This document shows positions 7,930 to 18,179 of a stretch of 64,000 nucleotides of DNA, in pieces. The stretch covers positions 1 through 64,000 of the forward strand of contig NZ_CALHDW010000012.1 in NCBI RefSeq assembly GCF_938023125.1. Direction: 5' to 3'. The translations under genes were made by a program, and so were the position numbers. The notes beneath the pieces were generated by a model. The model did not search any database. It was not told the origin of the DNA and was given only the letters and a program-made list of their open reading frames with translations. This stretch comes from an uncultured Porphyromonas sp. GTDB lineage: Bacteria > Bacteroidota > Bacteroidia > Bacteroidales > Porphyromonadaceae. Within the stretch, counting starts at the first letter, position 1; every line of letters starts with the position of its first letter.

Positions 7930-8349
7930 ATGAAGAGACAATTCTTTGTAATTCTCACAGTTCTCTGTACCCTGCTTGCCGGTGTGCACCTGAGTCATGC
8001 TCAAAACATTTACAATGCCAATGGGGCGCAAGTTTCCTCTGTAGATTCGAATGGGACCCTCCGAGATCGGAGTAATCGTTCCGTAGGTAAGATTGAGAGC
8101 GATGGTACCATCCGTGATGGACAGGGACGTTCTGTTGGCAAAATAGGAAGTGATGGTACCATCCGTGATGGCCAAGGACGTACCATGGGTAAAGTAGAAA
8201 GTGATGGTACTGTACGCGACGATCGTAATAGCCAAATAGGGAAAATCGAAAGTGATGGTACCGTACGAGATAGACAGAATCGCTCTATCGGGAGAGCTTC
8301 CGGTGTGAAAAAGGAATGGGCCGCTGTGGTCATATTCTTTAGATTCTAG
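7930..8349 (+). CDS. Small secreted protein of five 17-residue repeats (beta-flower-like)
   Basis: This is a 139-residue protein. Residues 1-25 form a signal peptide ending HAQ. Residues 35-119 are five consecutive 17-residue units (35-51, 52-68, 69-85, 86-102, 103-119) of the pattern (V/I)GK(I/V)ESDGT(I/V)RDxxxRS, followed by a 20-residue closing segment ending FFRF. The DG..RD..G..IG pattern resembles Bacteroidota proteins annotated as 5-fold beta-flower proteins, and exactly five units fit that closed fold. The start is the ATG at 7930; an earlier ATG at 7922 runs into a stop after three codons, and longer upstream versions read through the peroxiredoxin promoter. Function is unknown; export to the periplasm or outer surface is likely. 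Confidence 0.85.
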   Translation: MKRQFFVILTVLCTLLAGVHLSHAQNIYNANGAQVSSVDSNGTLRDRSNRSVGKIESDGTIRDGQGRSVGKIGSDGTIRDGQGRTMGKVESDGTVRDDRNSQIGKIESDGTVRDRQNRSIGRASGVKKEWAAVVIFFRF

Positions 8350-8371
8350 GCAGGTCGTACGTAAAGAATTT

Positions 8372-8412
8372 CGCCCACTCCCATTCTTTTGTATTGGGGG
8401 TGGGCGGTTTTA
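8372..8412 (+). terminator. Terminator after the repeat-protein gene
   Basis: A 12-bp GC-rich stem with one G-T pair (8372-8383 with 8395-8406) is followed by GTTTTATT. It ends the plus-strand transcript 22 bp after the stop codon. Confidence 0.8.
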
Positions 8413-8476
8413 TTAAGGCTTAAGTTTACTGAGACGAGGCTCTCTTTTTAGGAGCAAGTGCTTAGAGATGCAAGGT

Positions 8477-9457
8477 TTAGTCTCGCTCTTTTGTAAATCT
8501 ATTGTACAAGAGATAGGTGTGCCACGAGAGGGTGGGAGGGAGCACCCGTAGAGCCCAACTTAGATGGCGAAATCTCTTATCTGGATGCTGAGAAAGAAGT
8601 CGGACTAATGCTTTATTTTTCTTGACCTTACGAAGGAATGCAATGGGTTCTCTCGTACATTTCATCTCTCTATAAAGGACTATTGTACTCAGTAGAAGTC
8701 TGGCAATAACCCGATTGAGCCCTTCTGATGGATGATCTTTGGAAAAAGCCAAGAGGCGTTGCACGATGATGGTTAAGTCTCGGGGGCGTTTGAGATTAAC
8801 CGAGTGCATGATAGAGTTGGGGCGTTGTCTATAGTGGTAGGCCACCCCTTGAAAGAACGCAACTTCCCTTGCAAAATAGAGAGCTCTAGGGCTAAACTCT
8901 TCATCCTCGTGGTAGATACGTGGGTAGAATGTTAGCTGGTTCGATAGGAGAAAATTACGCTTATAGAGGTAGTGATGTACGGGGATAATCTGTTGCTCGG
9001 TATCAAGCAGTTCCAACCCACTCATAGGCTCTGTAAACTTGGGATGCAACTCCAGAGTACGTATATAGCCTTCCCCGAAAAGTCGCGATGATAGAGAGAC
9101 GACATCAGGATTGTTAGCCTCTTCTAAAAACGTCTTTAGCTGCTTTAGTATGCCCGGGGTGATGAAGTCGTCAGAGTCTATAAACCAAACATAACGACCT
9201 GTAGCAACCCTAAATCCTGCGTTTCGAGCTTCACTAAGTCCCCGATTCTCTTGGTGTATGATGCGGGCATTTGAGTGTCTTGCGATAATGGGTTGTGCAA
9301 GACTTATACTCTCGTCTTTAGAACCATCGTCTATTACGATTACCTCATACTCCTCCGGAGAGATGAGGCTCTGTGTAAAGCAACTCTCGAGGCACTCTTG
9401 TATATAGAGAGCTACGTTGTATACGGGGATTATGAGGGAAAATAGGGGAGCGGGCAT
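8477..9457 (-). CDS. Family 2 glycosyltransferase
   Basis: This is a 326-residue GT-A fold glycosyltransferase. The N-terminus FSLIIPVYN, the nucleotide-binding VIDDGSKDES and the metal-binding FIDSDD (DxD) are all present, with NRGLSEARNAG between them. The ATG at 9457 was chosen because the family normally begins a few residues before SLIIPVYN; an ATG at 9517 would overlap tamL. It transfers a sugar from an activated nucleotide donor, probably in polysaccharide or glycan synthesis; the acceptor cannot be read from sequence. It is the last gene of the minus-strand envelope operon, 14 bp after tamL. Confidence 0.88.
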   Translation of the reverse strand: MPAPLFSLIIPVYNVALYIQECLESCFTQSLISPEEYEVIVIDDGSKDESISLAQPIIARHSNARIIHQENRGLSEARNAGFRVATGRYVWFIDSDDFITPGILKQLKTFLEEANNPDVVSLSSRLFGEGYIRTLELHPKFTEPMSGLELLDTEQQIIPVHHYLYKRNFLLSNQLTFYPRIYHEDEEFSPRALYFAREVAFFQGVAYHYRQRPNSIMHSVNLKRPRDLTIIVQRLLAFSKDHPSEGLNRVIARLLLSTIVLYREMKCTREPIAFLRKVKKNKALVRLLSQHPDKRFRHLSWALRVLPPTLSWHTYLLYNRFTKERD

Positions 9458-9471
9458 GATAGAAGTTGCTT

Positions 9472-11790
9472 TTAGAATGGGTACCCGATGGCCAAGTGGA
9501 AGTCTATGCTTTTCCAAAAGTCGGGTATATTGTAATAGCCAGAGTACCCTGTATCGTAAGGAATGTGTAGGCCAACGCCCACATCGCCACGGATGACAAA
9601 GTACCCCAAATCATAGCGAATACCAAACCCAGTGCCAAGAGCGACCTGATTGAAGAAATCCTTGAAGGAGGTTAGTTCTTGTAGGGAGGCTCCGGGGCGA
9701 TTGGCATCCTTATTGAGTAGCCATATATTCCCAGCATCAAAAAATATCGCCCCTTGTAGCGCTTTGACAAGTCGGAAGCGCCACTCCATGTTCATCTCGA
9801 GTTTGAAGTCCCCCGATTGGTCGATAAATGAATATTTATCGCTCTTCGGTTGATAGCTACCGGGGCCAATACTCCGCACGGTAAATGCTCGAATACTATT
9901 GGCACCCCCAACGTAGAATTGTTCGCTATAAGGGGCAACCGTACTATTGCCATAACTAAAGATGGCTCCTGTGGAGAAGCGTGTGGCAATGGTTTGATTC
10001 GGATTTATCGTGTAGGTATAATGGAGATCGCCCATGAGTTTTATAAACTGAGCATAGGGTACTCCAAGGAGTTTCTTAGTTTCATTGTACTTCTTTTTCC
10101 CTAAAGATTGGATGGCATTGGTAAGATTGCCAGCCTCAGAAATAAATAGTTCCATCCAAACATGATGCGAACCTTTGTCTTCTATAATATCATCGTAGGT
10201 GTAGGTATAGCCTATTTGGGGGATAAATTGGCTTTTGAGACTGAGCCCTAGGGTCGAGTTTTCTTCTAAAATACGATTAAACTCATCAGATTGATGGCTT
10301 AAGAAATTGTATTGAAGACGAAATGCTGTGAGGCGGTGCTTATGTTGCTCTTTGGGGTTGAAAAGGTAATTGGCAGATGCCCCCAAAGAGGCCATTCTGA
10401 AGTAGCCTGCTCTATTGACTAGTGAGGCAGATAGAGTAATGTCACTATTGGTTGGGAAGGCGAATAGTACGTTGCTTAATCCTGGTAAAAGGATGGCGGG
10501 TGCCGATAAACTTACGTCGGATCCAAATTCGTAACTATGCAAGAGGGAACCACTCTTGCTCGCATTTTCATACGAACCGTAGAGTGACGCCGATAATTGT
10601 TCTCCCCCGCCAAAGACATTACGCTTGGCTACTGAGGCTCGCAACCCCGGGCCTTTGAATCCATTGCTTTTGAACCGTAGTGCTCCCTCAAGCGTGGCAT
10701 CCCATGCTTTATCCGGAGTAGAGGTGATGTGAAGATCGAGGACGTGCTGATTGCTGTCTGCAATAGAAAAAGCGAGATCTGTGGCAGAGAATGCTCCCAA
10801 ACGAGCTAGAGCTTGTCGTGTATTCTGCTCATTAAGTTGAGAATATACACTTCCCGGGCGTAAGAATACACGTCTACCCAGTACAGACAAGCGAGTAGTG
10901 CGTGTATTGTTATACCTTAGTTTGACGTCACCAATAAGGGTAGAGTCGGTTGCAGGAGCCGATGGAGATAGTCCAATATCGAAAGTTACCTTGCCAATAC
11001 TCCAAGGAGCTAAACTCTGCGGCTCAAGCCCCTCTTTGAACCCGATGCGCATATCGATAGATTGGGGGGCAATGGCGGTATCAACACGATATATTAGGGC
11101 TTCCGGGGTATAGAAGTAGTATCCATTGTTGCGCAGATGTGTACTGACAATTTGTCTATCCTCTAGTATGTTGTTTAGGTTGAATTGATCTCCTTTGTGT
11201 AGAGTGGAGATGGCGGCATGGTCGAGGTGAGACTTCGCAACGAAAGCACTGTCGCTCAGGTATTGCACGCTTTCTAGGTGATAAGGCAACCCCATGTCCA
11301 TTGTGTAGTATACCCGAGCCTGTAGAGAGTCTTTGGGGGATGGGGCAATACTATCGCTCACAATAGCATCGAAATAGCCATGTTCGCGCAGTACATTCTG
11401 TGCTAATTTGGAACGTATTTGAGGGCTTACATTGTTGAGAAGAATGGGTTCGGAGGCAAACATCTTATAGATCTTTCTCCCCAAAAAGGTGCTATCGTCT
11501 CGATAACTATTGTATACCCAAAGCCCAAAATGGAAAGGGAAGCGGTAGCGAGCTGATCCCAGAAAAGAGTCATTAGGCGGTACGTTTACCTCCTTCTTTG
11601 CGGCTTCTATGGCTTCCTTTCCTTGTTTGCTATGATCTTGATTGAGGATTTGGGTTTTCCCCACACCAATGTAGAGTTGCTCGCCCTCTGGGAGGAGGGC
11701 TGTAACGGAGCATGCACTCAGTAGGAGTAGAATTAGGAACGCTAAACTACCCTCGGCTAGTAGAGGTCTGTAGTTACTTCTCTTCGTCAT
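9472..11790 (-). CDS. tamL: TamL: lipidated TamA/BamA-like outer-membrane protein
   Basis: This is a 772-residue Omp85-superfamily protein. The signal peptide ends in a lipobox (LLSAC, Cys27), which marks the lipoprotein variant TamL found in Bacteroidota. POTRA-like repeats occupy about 100-330, and a 16-strand barrel (bacterial surface antigen fold) occupies about 380-772, ending in IDFHLAIGYPF with a terminal Phe as expected for barrel proteins. It works with TamB to move or insert outer-membrane components. The gene overlaps the 3' end of tamB by 17 bp, which supports coupled expression. Confidence 0.9.
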   Translation of the reverse strand: MTKRSNYRPLLAEGSLAFLILLLLSACSVTALLPEGEQLYIGVGKTQILNQDHSKQGKEAIEAAKKEVNVPPNDSFLGSARYRFPFHFGLWVYNSYRDDSTFLGRKIYKMFASEPILLNNVSPQIRSKLAQNVLREHGYFDAIVSDSIAPSPKDSLQARVYYTMDMGLPYHLESVQYLSDSAFVAKSHLDHAAISTLHKGDQFNLNNILEDRQIVSTHLRNNGYYFYTPEALIYRVDTAIAPQSIDMRIGFKEGLEPQSLAPWSIGKVTFDIGLSPSAPATDSTLIGDVKLRYNNTRTTRLSVLGRRVFLRPGSVYSQLNEQNTRQALARLGAFSATDLAFSIADSNQHVLDLHITSTPDKAWDATLEGALRFKSNGFKGPGLRASVAKRNVFGGGEQLSASLYGSYENASKSGSLLHSYEFGSDVSLSAPAILLPGLSNVLFAFPTNSDITLSASLVNRAGYFRMASLGASANYLFNPKEQHKHRLTAFRLQYNFLSHQSDEFNRILEENSTLGLSLKSQFIPQIGYTYTYDDIIEDKGSHHVWMELFISEAGNLTNAIQSLGKKKYNETKKLLGVPYAQFIKLMGDLHYTYTINPNQTIATRFSTGAIFSYGNSTVAPYSEQFYVGGANSIRAFTVRSIGPGSYQPKSDKYSFIDQSGDFKLEMNMEWRFRLVKALQGAIFFDAGNIWLLNKDANRPGASLQELTSFKDFFNQVALGTGFGIRYDLGYFVIRGDVGVGLHIPYDTGYSGYYNIPDFWKSIDFHLAIGYPF

Positions 11791-14700
11791 GGCTAACCGG
11801 TTTTTCTGATTCCTTGGGGGCAGGTGCTATAAGAGTATTCTGCTCTTGAGATTTACTGTTAGAGGGGGTAGAGGGCATTTGTTTGCGGAAAATATCTACC
11901 AAACGACTAAACTTCTTACGTATGATAAAACCGAGACCGGTCTCGGTTACCAGCCCTTCGATCAGGTTGTCACTATTGCGTTTGTGGAAGCCTTTGAGGT
12001 ACATAGAGCCCGCTTTGTCTAGGCGATACTCCAGATTGAAGTTGTCAATAAAGGTTTGCTCGTGGTTGGTCGGGATCTTTCCGGTACTTACCTTACCCCC
12101 GATAGTTACACTGAGACGATCATCAAAAAGACGCTTGCTAAAACTATAGGTATAGTCTGTATAAGCCGATCCGAATTCGGCAGCATCATGTAGTTCCATA
12201 CCTACATTGAAATCGGTCCCTTCTAGGATCTTGTTCGTAAGGCTATTGAGTTCGCTCACCGCTAACCCGCTGAGCAATTGCTGAGGCGAGGTCTTACTCG
12301 GCTCCGAGGCTAGGAATGTACCGCTAACCATAAGGCCTACAGCTTGTTTTCCTCGCTCCTCTGCGCTCATAGAAGAGAGCTGCCCTTGTATGCTAAGATC
12401 CTCGGGTGCAGATACGTCAAAGGCCAGATTTAGATTCTCTAAGTGCTCTTTGGCCACGATCTGTACATCGAAGTTTACATTACGAGGTTTGCCTCCTTCT
12501 ACTACATTGGCACGCACTCGTTGGGTGGCCTTGAAGTCGATATGAGGATTCATTACATTGCCACTCCAGGAGATATTGCTACTGGGATCAATAGAAAAGA
12601 TCTTGCGCCCCACAACGGGGAAAGCATAGCGAACATCCCCTCCTCCCGAGAGATTATACTGACCCATTAGGCTCATTTCTCCATAGGGAGGATAGGTGAA
12701 ACGGAAGGTTCCACCCCCTTGTACGTACACGTGATCTTGGTGATCTTCTGATAAGTCTACACCTACTCGCACCGCCGGATCTATGTTCAGATCCAGTACC
12801 ACATCCATACCGCCAAGAGAGACTCTATTGTGTACCTCATCATTCGCTCTATCGAGAGTGTCCGTAAAGTCCGTAAATTCGACAACTCCGGCGAGCTTAT
12901 CAGTTGCCTTAGCTTCGGCTTGGCTATAAACGTAGATTATGTTAGTACCACCAAGCACATGCAAGCGTCCTCTAACCTTAGGATGGGTTATATGGCCATT
13001 TACGTTTATGTTTCCACTGGTTAGCAACTTACCATAGATCATTTGCCCTCTTCTTGCTTTGCTATCAATAAGCTCTACTTCCTCTCCCGTGATCTGGAGG
13101 TTGGTGGTGAGAGCATCTTTGCCAAGTAGAGCGAGATAACCATTGATGGTAAAGGATTGTTTTTTCCCTTGAGCTCGCAGACGGAAGTCTTCGAAGAGGA
13201 GCTTACTATCGCGGAATTTGATAGGAGGCGTATCAATGGCAAACTTGTTTCCGACTAAAGGAAGGAAGAACGAGGCTTCGTGAGGCGTCATTACTCCATC
13301 GAAAAGCATGTTGCTAGTAGTACCTCTAATGGAGAGGCTACCGTCTACAGTGCCATCAAGAGCGGCGTTTTTAGCTCCGATAAAGGGGTTGGCAAGAGAT
13401 AGAGGGAATCCCGAAACATTCGCCGTCATATCGATGGGAGATGTTTCGTTACGAGGGCTGTAAGTACCTTCAGCCGAGAAGGCTAGCTTCCCGTTATAGT
13501 TGATCTGGGTTGTAACGTAATGCGAGCTATTATCTCGAGGTTCGTAGAAGAGAGCCATACCAATATGTCCGATATTGGTCTTGTCGTAGCTCAAATTGTT
13601 GATGGAAACATCGCCCGTAGCGCTCGGAATCCCGGTGCGGGGGTTGCGTTCAATGGTTATATCTGCGAATGTATTCCCTTCAAGGCTCTCCATCCCAAAG
13701 AAGTGATTGATGTCCCTTAGCTCTAGTTGGCTCAGGTTTAGATAGAGAGAACTAAAGGGAGACCCCTCGTTTTCTTGGGAGGTAATAGAGAGCTCTGCAT
13801 TATTGTCGCTGCGTAGCTGCAGAGAAGAGTGCACGTTAGAATTCCCAAAGTTGTAGAAGAGCGCATTTTGAGTATTGGCGTGCAGTCGATAGCCGGCTAG
13901 TACAATGGGTTTGTTTTTGAAGCTAATCCCGACCCCATTGGCATTCTTAAATAGAATCGCACTCAGGGCATAGTCTCCCTCTCCTTGACCCGTATAGCTT
14001 GCGTCAAAGTCTAGGGTTCTTAGGTCGCTTATAGCATGGAGGTAAATAGAGAAGGGAGGTTGTGTACGATATTTTTTCTTGTTGACACGAAGGTCAAAGC
14101 GTAGATATTTCTCCGTACCTTCACGAGGATTGGCAACGTGGTCGTAGCGAATGGGTTGAGCATCGCTCCACGTAAATCCATTGAGAGATTGATATACACT
14201 CTCCGATAGGGTGGTACGACCGTGCCCCTCTTCGGCGGTGATACTCGCATACACGTTGTCTATACGGAGCGTATCTTGCCTCAGGTCTTGTATGGTTGCT
14301 TCTAAGTCCAAACCCTCTTTAGGGGTATTGGTGAGCATTATATTCGCACTCGAAAAAGAGGTCTTAGTCTCTCGTAAGATATTGCTTATAGGGTTTTGTT
14401 GCCCCATTACGAGCTCTATCCCGATAGGCGGCAAGAGGTCAATCATCTTGGAGAGCGCCTCTGGTTGCAAGGAGTCGGATAGAAGTTGGGGGATATAGTT
14501 CGTTATTTGTTGACTCGTGCTACCTAGGGTAGACATGCCCGCCCCTATGTAGGCATCGAGATATAGGTCTCCGGCAGCAAAAGCGGCCGTTGTTGTATCT
14601 GGGGAGACTAGGGCACGGAAAGAGACCGAATCGTAGCCATACCGGCCATCTTCTAGATGGACAAAGAGATCGTGCGCCGTCAATTGGATAGAGTGCCGGT

Positions 14701-16681
14701 CGCTTAGGTTGGTAGAAAATTTCCCATTTAATCCAACACCAAACGACAAGGGTGTAGCCGAAAGGCCAATCGTATGTAGTGCAACGGTGTCTACTTGGAT
14801 ATGGATATTACCCGCTAAGGAGCCCTGCTGGATAGCGCCCGCCATGTCAAAAGATACCAAGGCCCCCTGATTAAGACTCTTGGTATAGGCTTGAAACTCA
14901 CCCCTATTCATAGAGGCAACAAAGTCTACACTGTCGAAATTGTATTGCTTATACGAGAGACGATGTAGGTTGAGTTGCAGATCGGCAACAGTGCGTGTGG
15001 ACAAGAAATTAAATCCATTGCCCTTGGCATGTAGGTTGAGATCTACAATGCCGATAGAGTCGTGGGGTAAGAAAGCGGATACATTAAACTGTTTGACCTC
15101 GGTATCCGCTCTGTAGCTCATAGTCCTTGGCGAGAAGTCCCCTTTGAGGAGTACAGATCCATCACGGGCTGTGGTGAGCCTAGCATCCAGACCATAACTA
15201 CTAGGGGTGAGACGCATTTTGCCACGAAGGCGGGAGCCGGACGGAATGGCAATACGCTGCGCCGTAGAGGCGTCGAGGAAGGAGAGTAGACGATGGGCTT
15301 TGGAGTTTGTCTTGAGGTCGAATTCGATGTTCCCCTTCAGTTGCTTGGGTGAAAGTATGTGTTGTAAATTACCTTCTAGCTCTACGGATAGCATCTGAGG
15401 AAGCGATGCATAGGCACGTGAGAGGGTGAGATCTTCTGTGGTACCTTCTGCTTTTAGCTCTAGTGCTATGGGAGTATCTAATAGACTCGCCTGCTTGCCT
15501 AGTAGCTTGTGTGTATCTATCGTTGTAAAGTAGAAAACATCTTTGGGGTGGAGTTGTGCCCGGAGGTCCGCACGTAGTATTGCGGTAGTGTCTTTCGCTA
15601 TAAATATGGATAGAGGGATCCGTAAAGACCCATCTGCCCTACTATAGGGTGTGATAAGTTGCATCTCCTCGAGCTCAATAAGTCCATCTTGCATAAAGAA
15701 GGACCCCGATACATCGTTGATACGTGCTCCCGAGTGCTCCCTAATCGACAGATGCGATACCTCTGCCATAAGGAGTGTCTTTTGTTGTACAAGATTGGTC
15801 CCATCCACCTCCATATCGTACCCAAAGAGATGGGTATAATCTACATAGGGGGTACTAGGTGGGCGTGCATCTCTTGCATAGCTCCCCGACTTGGCTCGGA
15901 GTGATACTCGGTTGGTCTCTAGGCGTAGAGCTTCTATATCATAAGAGAATCCCTCCATGGTCCCTTTGTCGATATCGGCTCGTACATAGAGGCTATCAAG
16001 AGGCATCGTGATATCTATTTTCGTCTTTTGTAGGTCAATGCGATCAATCGCGATCTTCCACTTTACAGGGGTAGGATTGGGGTTTTTGACCGTATCTACA
16101 CTGTATAGAGAGAATCCACCATCCTTTAGCAACAGTGCCCCTGCGTCCACAGTCTGTTGGCTTAGATTGACAGCAATGGCCGCTACTTCGAGGTGTTGTG
16201 CTCCCCCGCCCATAATCATGGTGCGTGCCGAGTCCGGGATGTAAAAAGAGACTCCTTCGGCTCGAAGCTTAGGCGTTTCTATCTGTCCATTGAAGAGGGG
16301 GAATAGAGGAATATCTGTATCTAATCTGGATAGGGCTACCAAGGTATCTCCCTCTGGGCTAATAGCTCTTATGTCTCGAAGGGAGAGGGTAAGGGGAAAA
16401 CGGAGTCCTAGGTCGCCAATGGTAAGATCAATACCTGTCTTCTTCTTTACTTGTTGCTCAGCAAATCTCGCAATTCCACGTTGTACCGGAGGGAGATATA
16501 GCAGAGAAATAAGAAGAAAAATGAGGGCAAATGGAGCTAGAAGTAGGGCTACAACGATACGCTTCCACCTGCCCCTTTTGGGTTTGAGGAGCTGTGGAGT
16601 TTTATTGGAAACAGCTTGATCATCAGCTCTTTCGGTTGTTTCGGCTGTGGGTGTTGCCTCTTTTATCTCCTGTTCCATCAC
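11774..16681 (-). CDS. tamB: TamB: translocation/assembly module inner-membrane protein
   Basis: This is a 1635-residue AsmA/TamB-type protein. After a charged 40-residue cytoplasmic segment there is one transmembrane helix (about 41-63). A very long periplasmic beta-groove domain follows, and the C-terminal ~450 residues form the TamB (DUF490) domain. Such proteins bridge the inner and outer membranes and are thought to carry phospholipids or assist outer-membrane protein assembly. It is encoded directly upstream of and overlapping tamL. An Asn/Pro/Ser tail follows the conserved domain. The length is within the usual range for Bacteroidota TamB. Confidence 0.92.
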   Translation of the reverse strand: MMEQEIKEATPTAETTERADDQAVSNKTPQLLKPKRGRWKRIVVALLLAPFALIFLLISLLYLPPVQRGIARFAEQQVKKKTGIDLTIGDLGLRFPLTLSLRDIRAISPEGDTLVALSRLDTDIPLFPLFNGQIETPKLRAEGVSFYIPDSARTMIMGGGAQHLEVAAIAVNLSQQTVDAGALLLKDGGFSLYSVDTVKNPNPTPVKWKIAIDRIDLQKTKIDITMPLDSLYVRADIDKGTMEGFSYDIEALRLETNRVSLRAKSGSYARDARPPSTPYVDYTHLFGYDMEVDGTNLVQQKTLLMAEVSHLSIREHSGARINDVSGSFFMQDGLIELEEMQLITPYSRADGSLRIPLSIFIAKDTTAILRADLRAQLHPKDVFYFTTIDTHKLLGKQASLLDTPIALELKAEGTTEDLTLSRAYASLPQMLSVELEGNLQHILSPKQLKGNIEFDLKTNSKAHRLLSFLDASTAQRIAIPSGSRLRGKMRLTPSSYGLDARLTTARDGSVLLKGDFSPRTMSYRADTEVKQFNVSAFLPHDSIGIVDLNLHAKGNGFNFLSTRTVADLQLNLHRLSYKQYNFDSVDFVASMNRGEFQAYTKSLNQGALVSFDMAGAIQQGSLAGNIHIQVDTVALHTIGLSATPLSFGVGLNGKFSTNLSDRHSIQLTAHDLFVHLEDGRYGYDSVSFRALVSPDTTTAAFAAGDLYLDAYIGAGMSTLGSTSQQITNYIPQLLSDSLQPEALSKMIDLLPPIGIELVMGQQNPISNILRETKTSFSSANIMLTNTPKEGLDLEATIQDLRQDTLRIDNVYASITAEEGHGRTTLSESVYQSLNGFTWSDAQPIRYDHVANPREGTEKYLRFDLRVNKKKYRTQPPFSIYLHAISDLRTLDFDASYTGQGEGDYALSAILFKNANGVGISFKNKPIVLAGYRLHANTQNALFYNFGNSNVHSSLQLRSDNNAELSITSQENEGSPFSSLYLNLSQLELRDINHFFGMESLEGNTFADITIERNPRTGIPSATGDVSINNLSYDKTNIGHIGMALFYEPRDNSSHYVTTQINYNGKLAFSAEGTYSPRNETSPIDMTANVSGFPLSLANPFIGAKNAALDGTVDGSLSIRGTTSNMLFDGVMTPHEASFFLPLVGNKFAIDTPPIKFRDSKLLFEDFRLRAQGKKQSFTINGYLALLGKDALTTNLQITGEEVELIDSKARRGQMIYGKLLTSGNINVNGHITHPKVRGRLHVLGGTNIIYVYSQAEAKATDKLAGVVEFTDFTDTLDRANDEVHNRVSLGGMDVVLDLNIDPAVRVGVDLSEDHQDHVYVQGGGTFRFTYPPYGEMSLMGQYNLSGGGDVRYAFPVVGRKIFSIDPSSNISWSGNVMNPHIDFKATQRVRANVVEGGKPRNVNFDVQIVAKEHLENLNLAFDVSAPEDLSIQGQLSSMSAEERGKQAVGLMVSGTFLASEPSKTSPQQLLSGLAVSELNSLTNKILEGTDFNVGMELHDAAEFGSAYTDYTYSFSKRLFDDRLSVTIGGKVSTGKIPTNHEQTFIDNFNLEYRLDKAGSMYLKGFHKRNSDNLIEGLVTETGLGFIIRKKFSRLVDIFRKQMPSTPSNSKSQEQNTLIAPAPKESEKPVSHDEEK

Positions 16682-16716
16682 AAATTACCGAAGCAAAAGT
16701 ACTACAAAAAGAGACT

Positions 16717-18156
16717 TTATTCGTGCTTGAGAGCCTCTTCTAGCATCAAACTTTCTGCTCCGTCTACGGGGATGGGGCGTAATGCTTTTAGTATTCCATT
16801 GAGGATATTTCCCTCTTTCTCTCCATCGTTGTGTAGGACTAGCTTACCGGTACCGAGGCTCTCGGCACGAAGGGCTACGTACCCCTCGAAGCGGTAGTTA
16901 TGCCTCTCTGCAATGGACTGGCTGATGGAACCATTTAAGGGTATATCGAGTAGAATATTACCTACCCCAGACTGTATAGCGCGAGTGATTGGGCGGCTCT
17001 CAAACGAAGGAGTGAACTTATTCACCGGGCGCGAAGCTGCAAATAGAATCCGTTTGCGAGCTCCAACATAGAACTCGCCATAGCGGTTGTTCGTTACGAT
17101 ATAGTCATCTCCCAGCCTTTTGCACGTCTTCGGGTCTGCCCCCAATACTTGTAGTAGAGCCACCATAGATGGGGTTTCCTCACCTTTTTTTACCTGAGCC
17201 ACAAGAGACCAATTCTCCGTATTGTAGGCGCCATTGGGTGCAAAGGTAGCAGAGAAGGCAACTGTGCCGTCTAAGGATCCCAAGATGGTTTCCCATTCCT
17301 TGGTATTGGCTTTGTTGTCTATTTTGCCAAAAAGTTTGACTAGCCCCTTGCCTTCTACCCCTTGTAGGATAACGAGGTCGCAATCATCGGCTAGGTAATT
17401 GAGGATATCCTTATCCACCTTTTGAGAGATATTGTACTCATCGTTTATAATCTCGCCTTCGTTGTTTACGAGTTTGTAGTCAAGCTTCAGTTCTTTTTCT
17501 TTGAAGCTACCATTGACTATTAAATGCGTATTACGCACTTTCTCTTGTAGATCTGGAGCTAGCGCTGCAAGCCAAGATACACTCTCTATCTGCTCTTGTG
17601 TGTGGTAGAGATTGAGGTATAGACCAAAGTCTTGTTGCAAGAGGTCTTTTATTCCTGCAATATCTGCAGCGGATTCCCCTTTACCGGCTACGAGATCTTG
17701 GCTGCGCTCAAAGATAGAGGTAAAGAAACCTTGTTGACTTATCCAGAGCTGCTTGTCACTAAAGGCAACGTTCCACCCCTTGAGATAGGCGTAGTTCAGT
17801 CCGTTTTCGGAGCTGATAGAGTCTGCATAGTCTCTAAGGTTGGTAAGGAGAGCCTCGGCATTCTTTACATGTAGGGTAATGTATAGGTCGTCGCCAGCCC
17901 CATATGCCAATATCTCTTTCCAGGCTACGTACTTGCCCAATTTCTCTAGGCATTCCTTATCTCCTGGCTCAAGATGGTAGCCCAGAGCCTCATCGCTAGC
18001 CAACTTAGATAACTTCTCTAGATGGAGGTAGGCAAGGTAGTCTACATCCTGAGGGATTGTGGAGAGAAGTGTTTGCGGTTTGTAGGAGTGGCATGCCGAA
18101 GTGATGAGAAGAAGAAATGCCGATATAAGGGGGAAAAGATAGCGAGTCGGACGCAT
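16717..18156 (-). CDS. Large lipoprotein, DUF4836-like
   Basis: This is a 479-residue exported lipoprotein: signal peptide with lipobox ITSAC (Cys22), then a mostly beta/alpha soluble body without membrane segments. The opening after Cys22 (TIPQDVDYLAYLHLEKL) is typical of Bacteroidota lipoproteins annotated DUF4836/DUF3352, which read like substrate-free structural proteins. No catalytic motif is visible. The gene lies between nfo (23 bp) and tamB (35 bp) on the same strand, so it is probably co-expressed with the Tam module and may act in the envelope. The family assignment is from memory of the N-terminal pattern. Confidence 0.7.
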   Translation of the reverse strand: MRPTRYLFPLISAFLLLITSACHSYKPQTLLSTIPQDVDYLAYLHLEKLSKLASDEALGYHLEPGDKECLEKLGKYVAWKEILAYGAGDDLYITLHVKNAEALLTNLRDYADSISSENGLNYAYLKGWNVAFSDKQLWISQQGFFTSIFERSQDLVAGKGESAADIAGIKDLLQQDFGLYLNLYHTQEQIESVSWLAALAPDLQEKVRNTHLIVNGSFKEKELKLDYKLVNNEGEIINDEYNISQKVDKDILNYLADDCDLVILQGVEGKGLVKLFGKIDNKANTKEWETILGSLDGTVAFSATFAPNGAYNTENWSLVAQVKKGEETPSMVALLQVLGADPKTCKRLGDDYIVTNNRYGEFYVGARKRILFAASRPVNKFTPSFESRPITRAIQSGVGNILLDIPLNGSISQSIAERHNYRFEGYVALRAESLGTGKLVLHNDGEKEGNILNGILKALRPIPVDGAESLMLEEALKHE

Positions 18157-18179
18157 AGTACGTTATTCTAGATGTTTGT

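Noticed and set aside
8032..8286. Regular 51-bp direct repeats that might look like a CRISPR array
   Set aside because: They stay in frame, encode 17-residue units after a signal peptide, and have no spacers or cas genes nearby.
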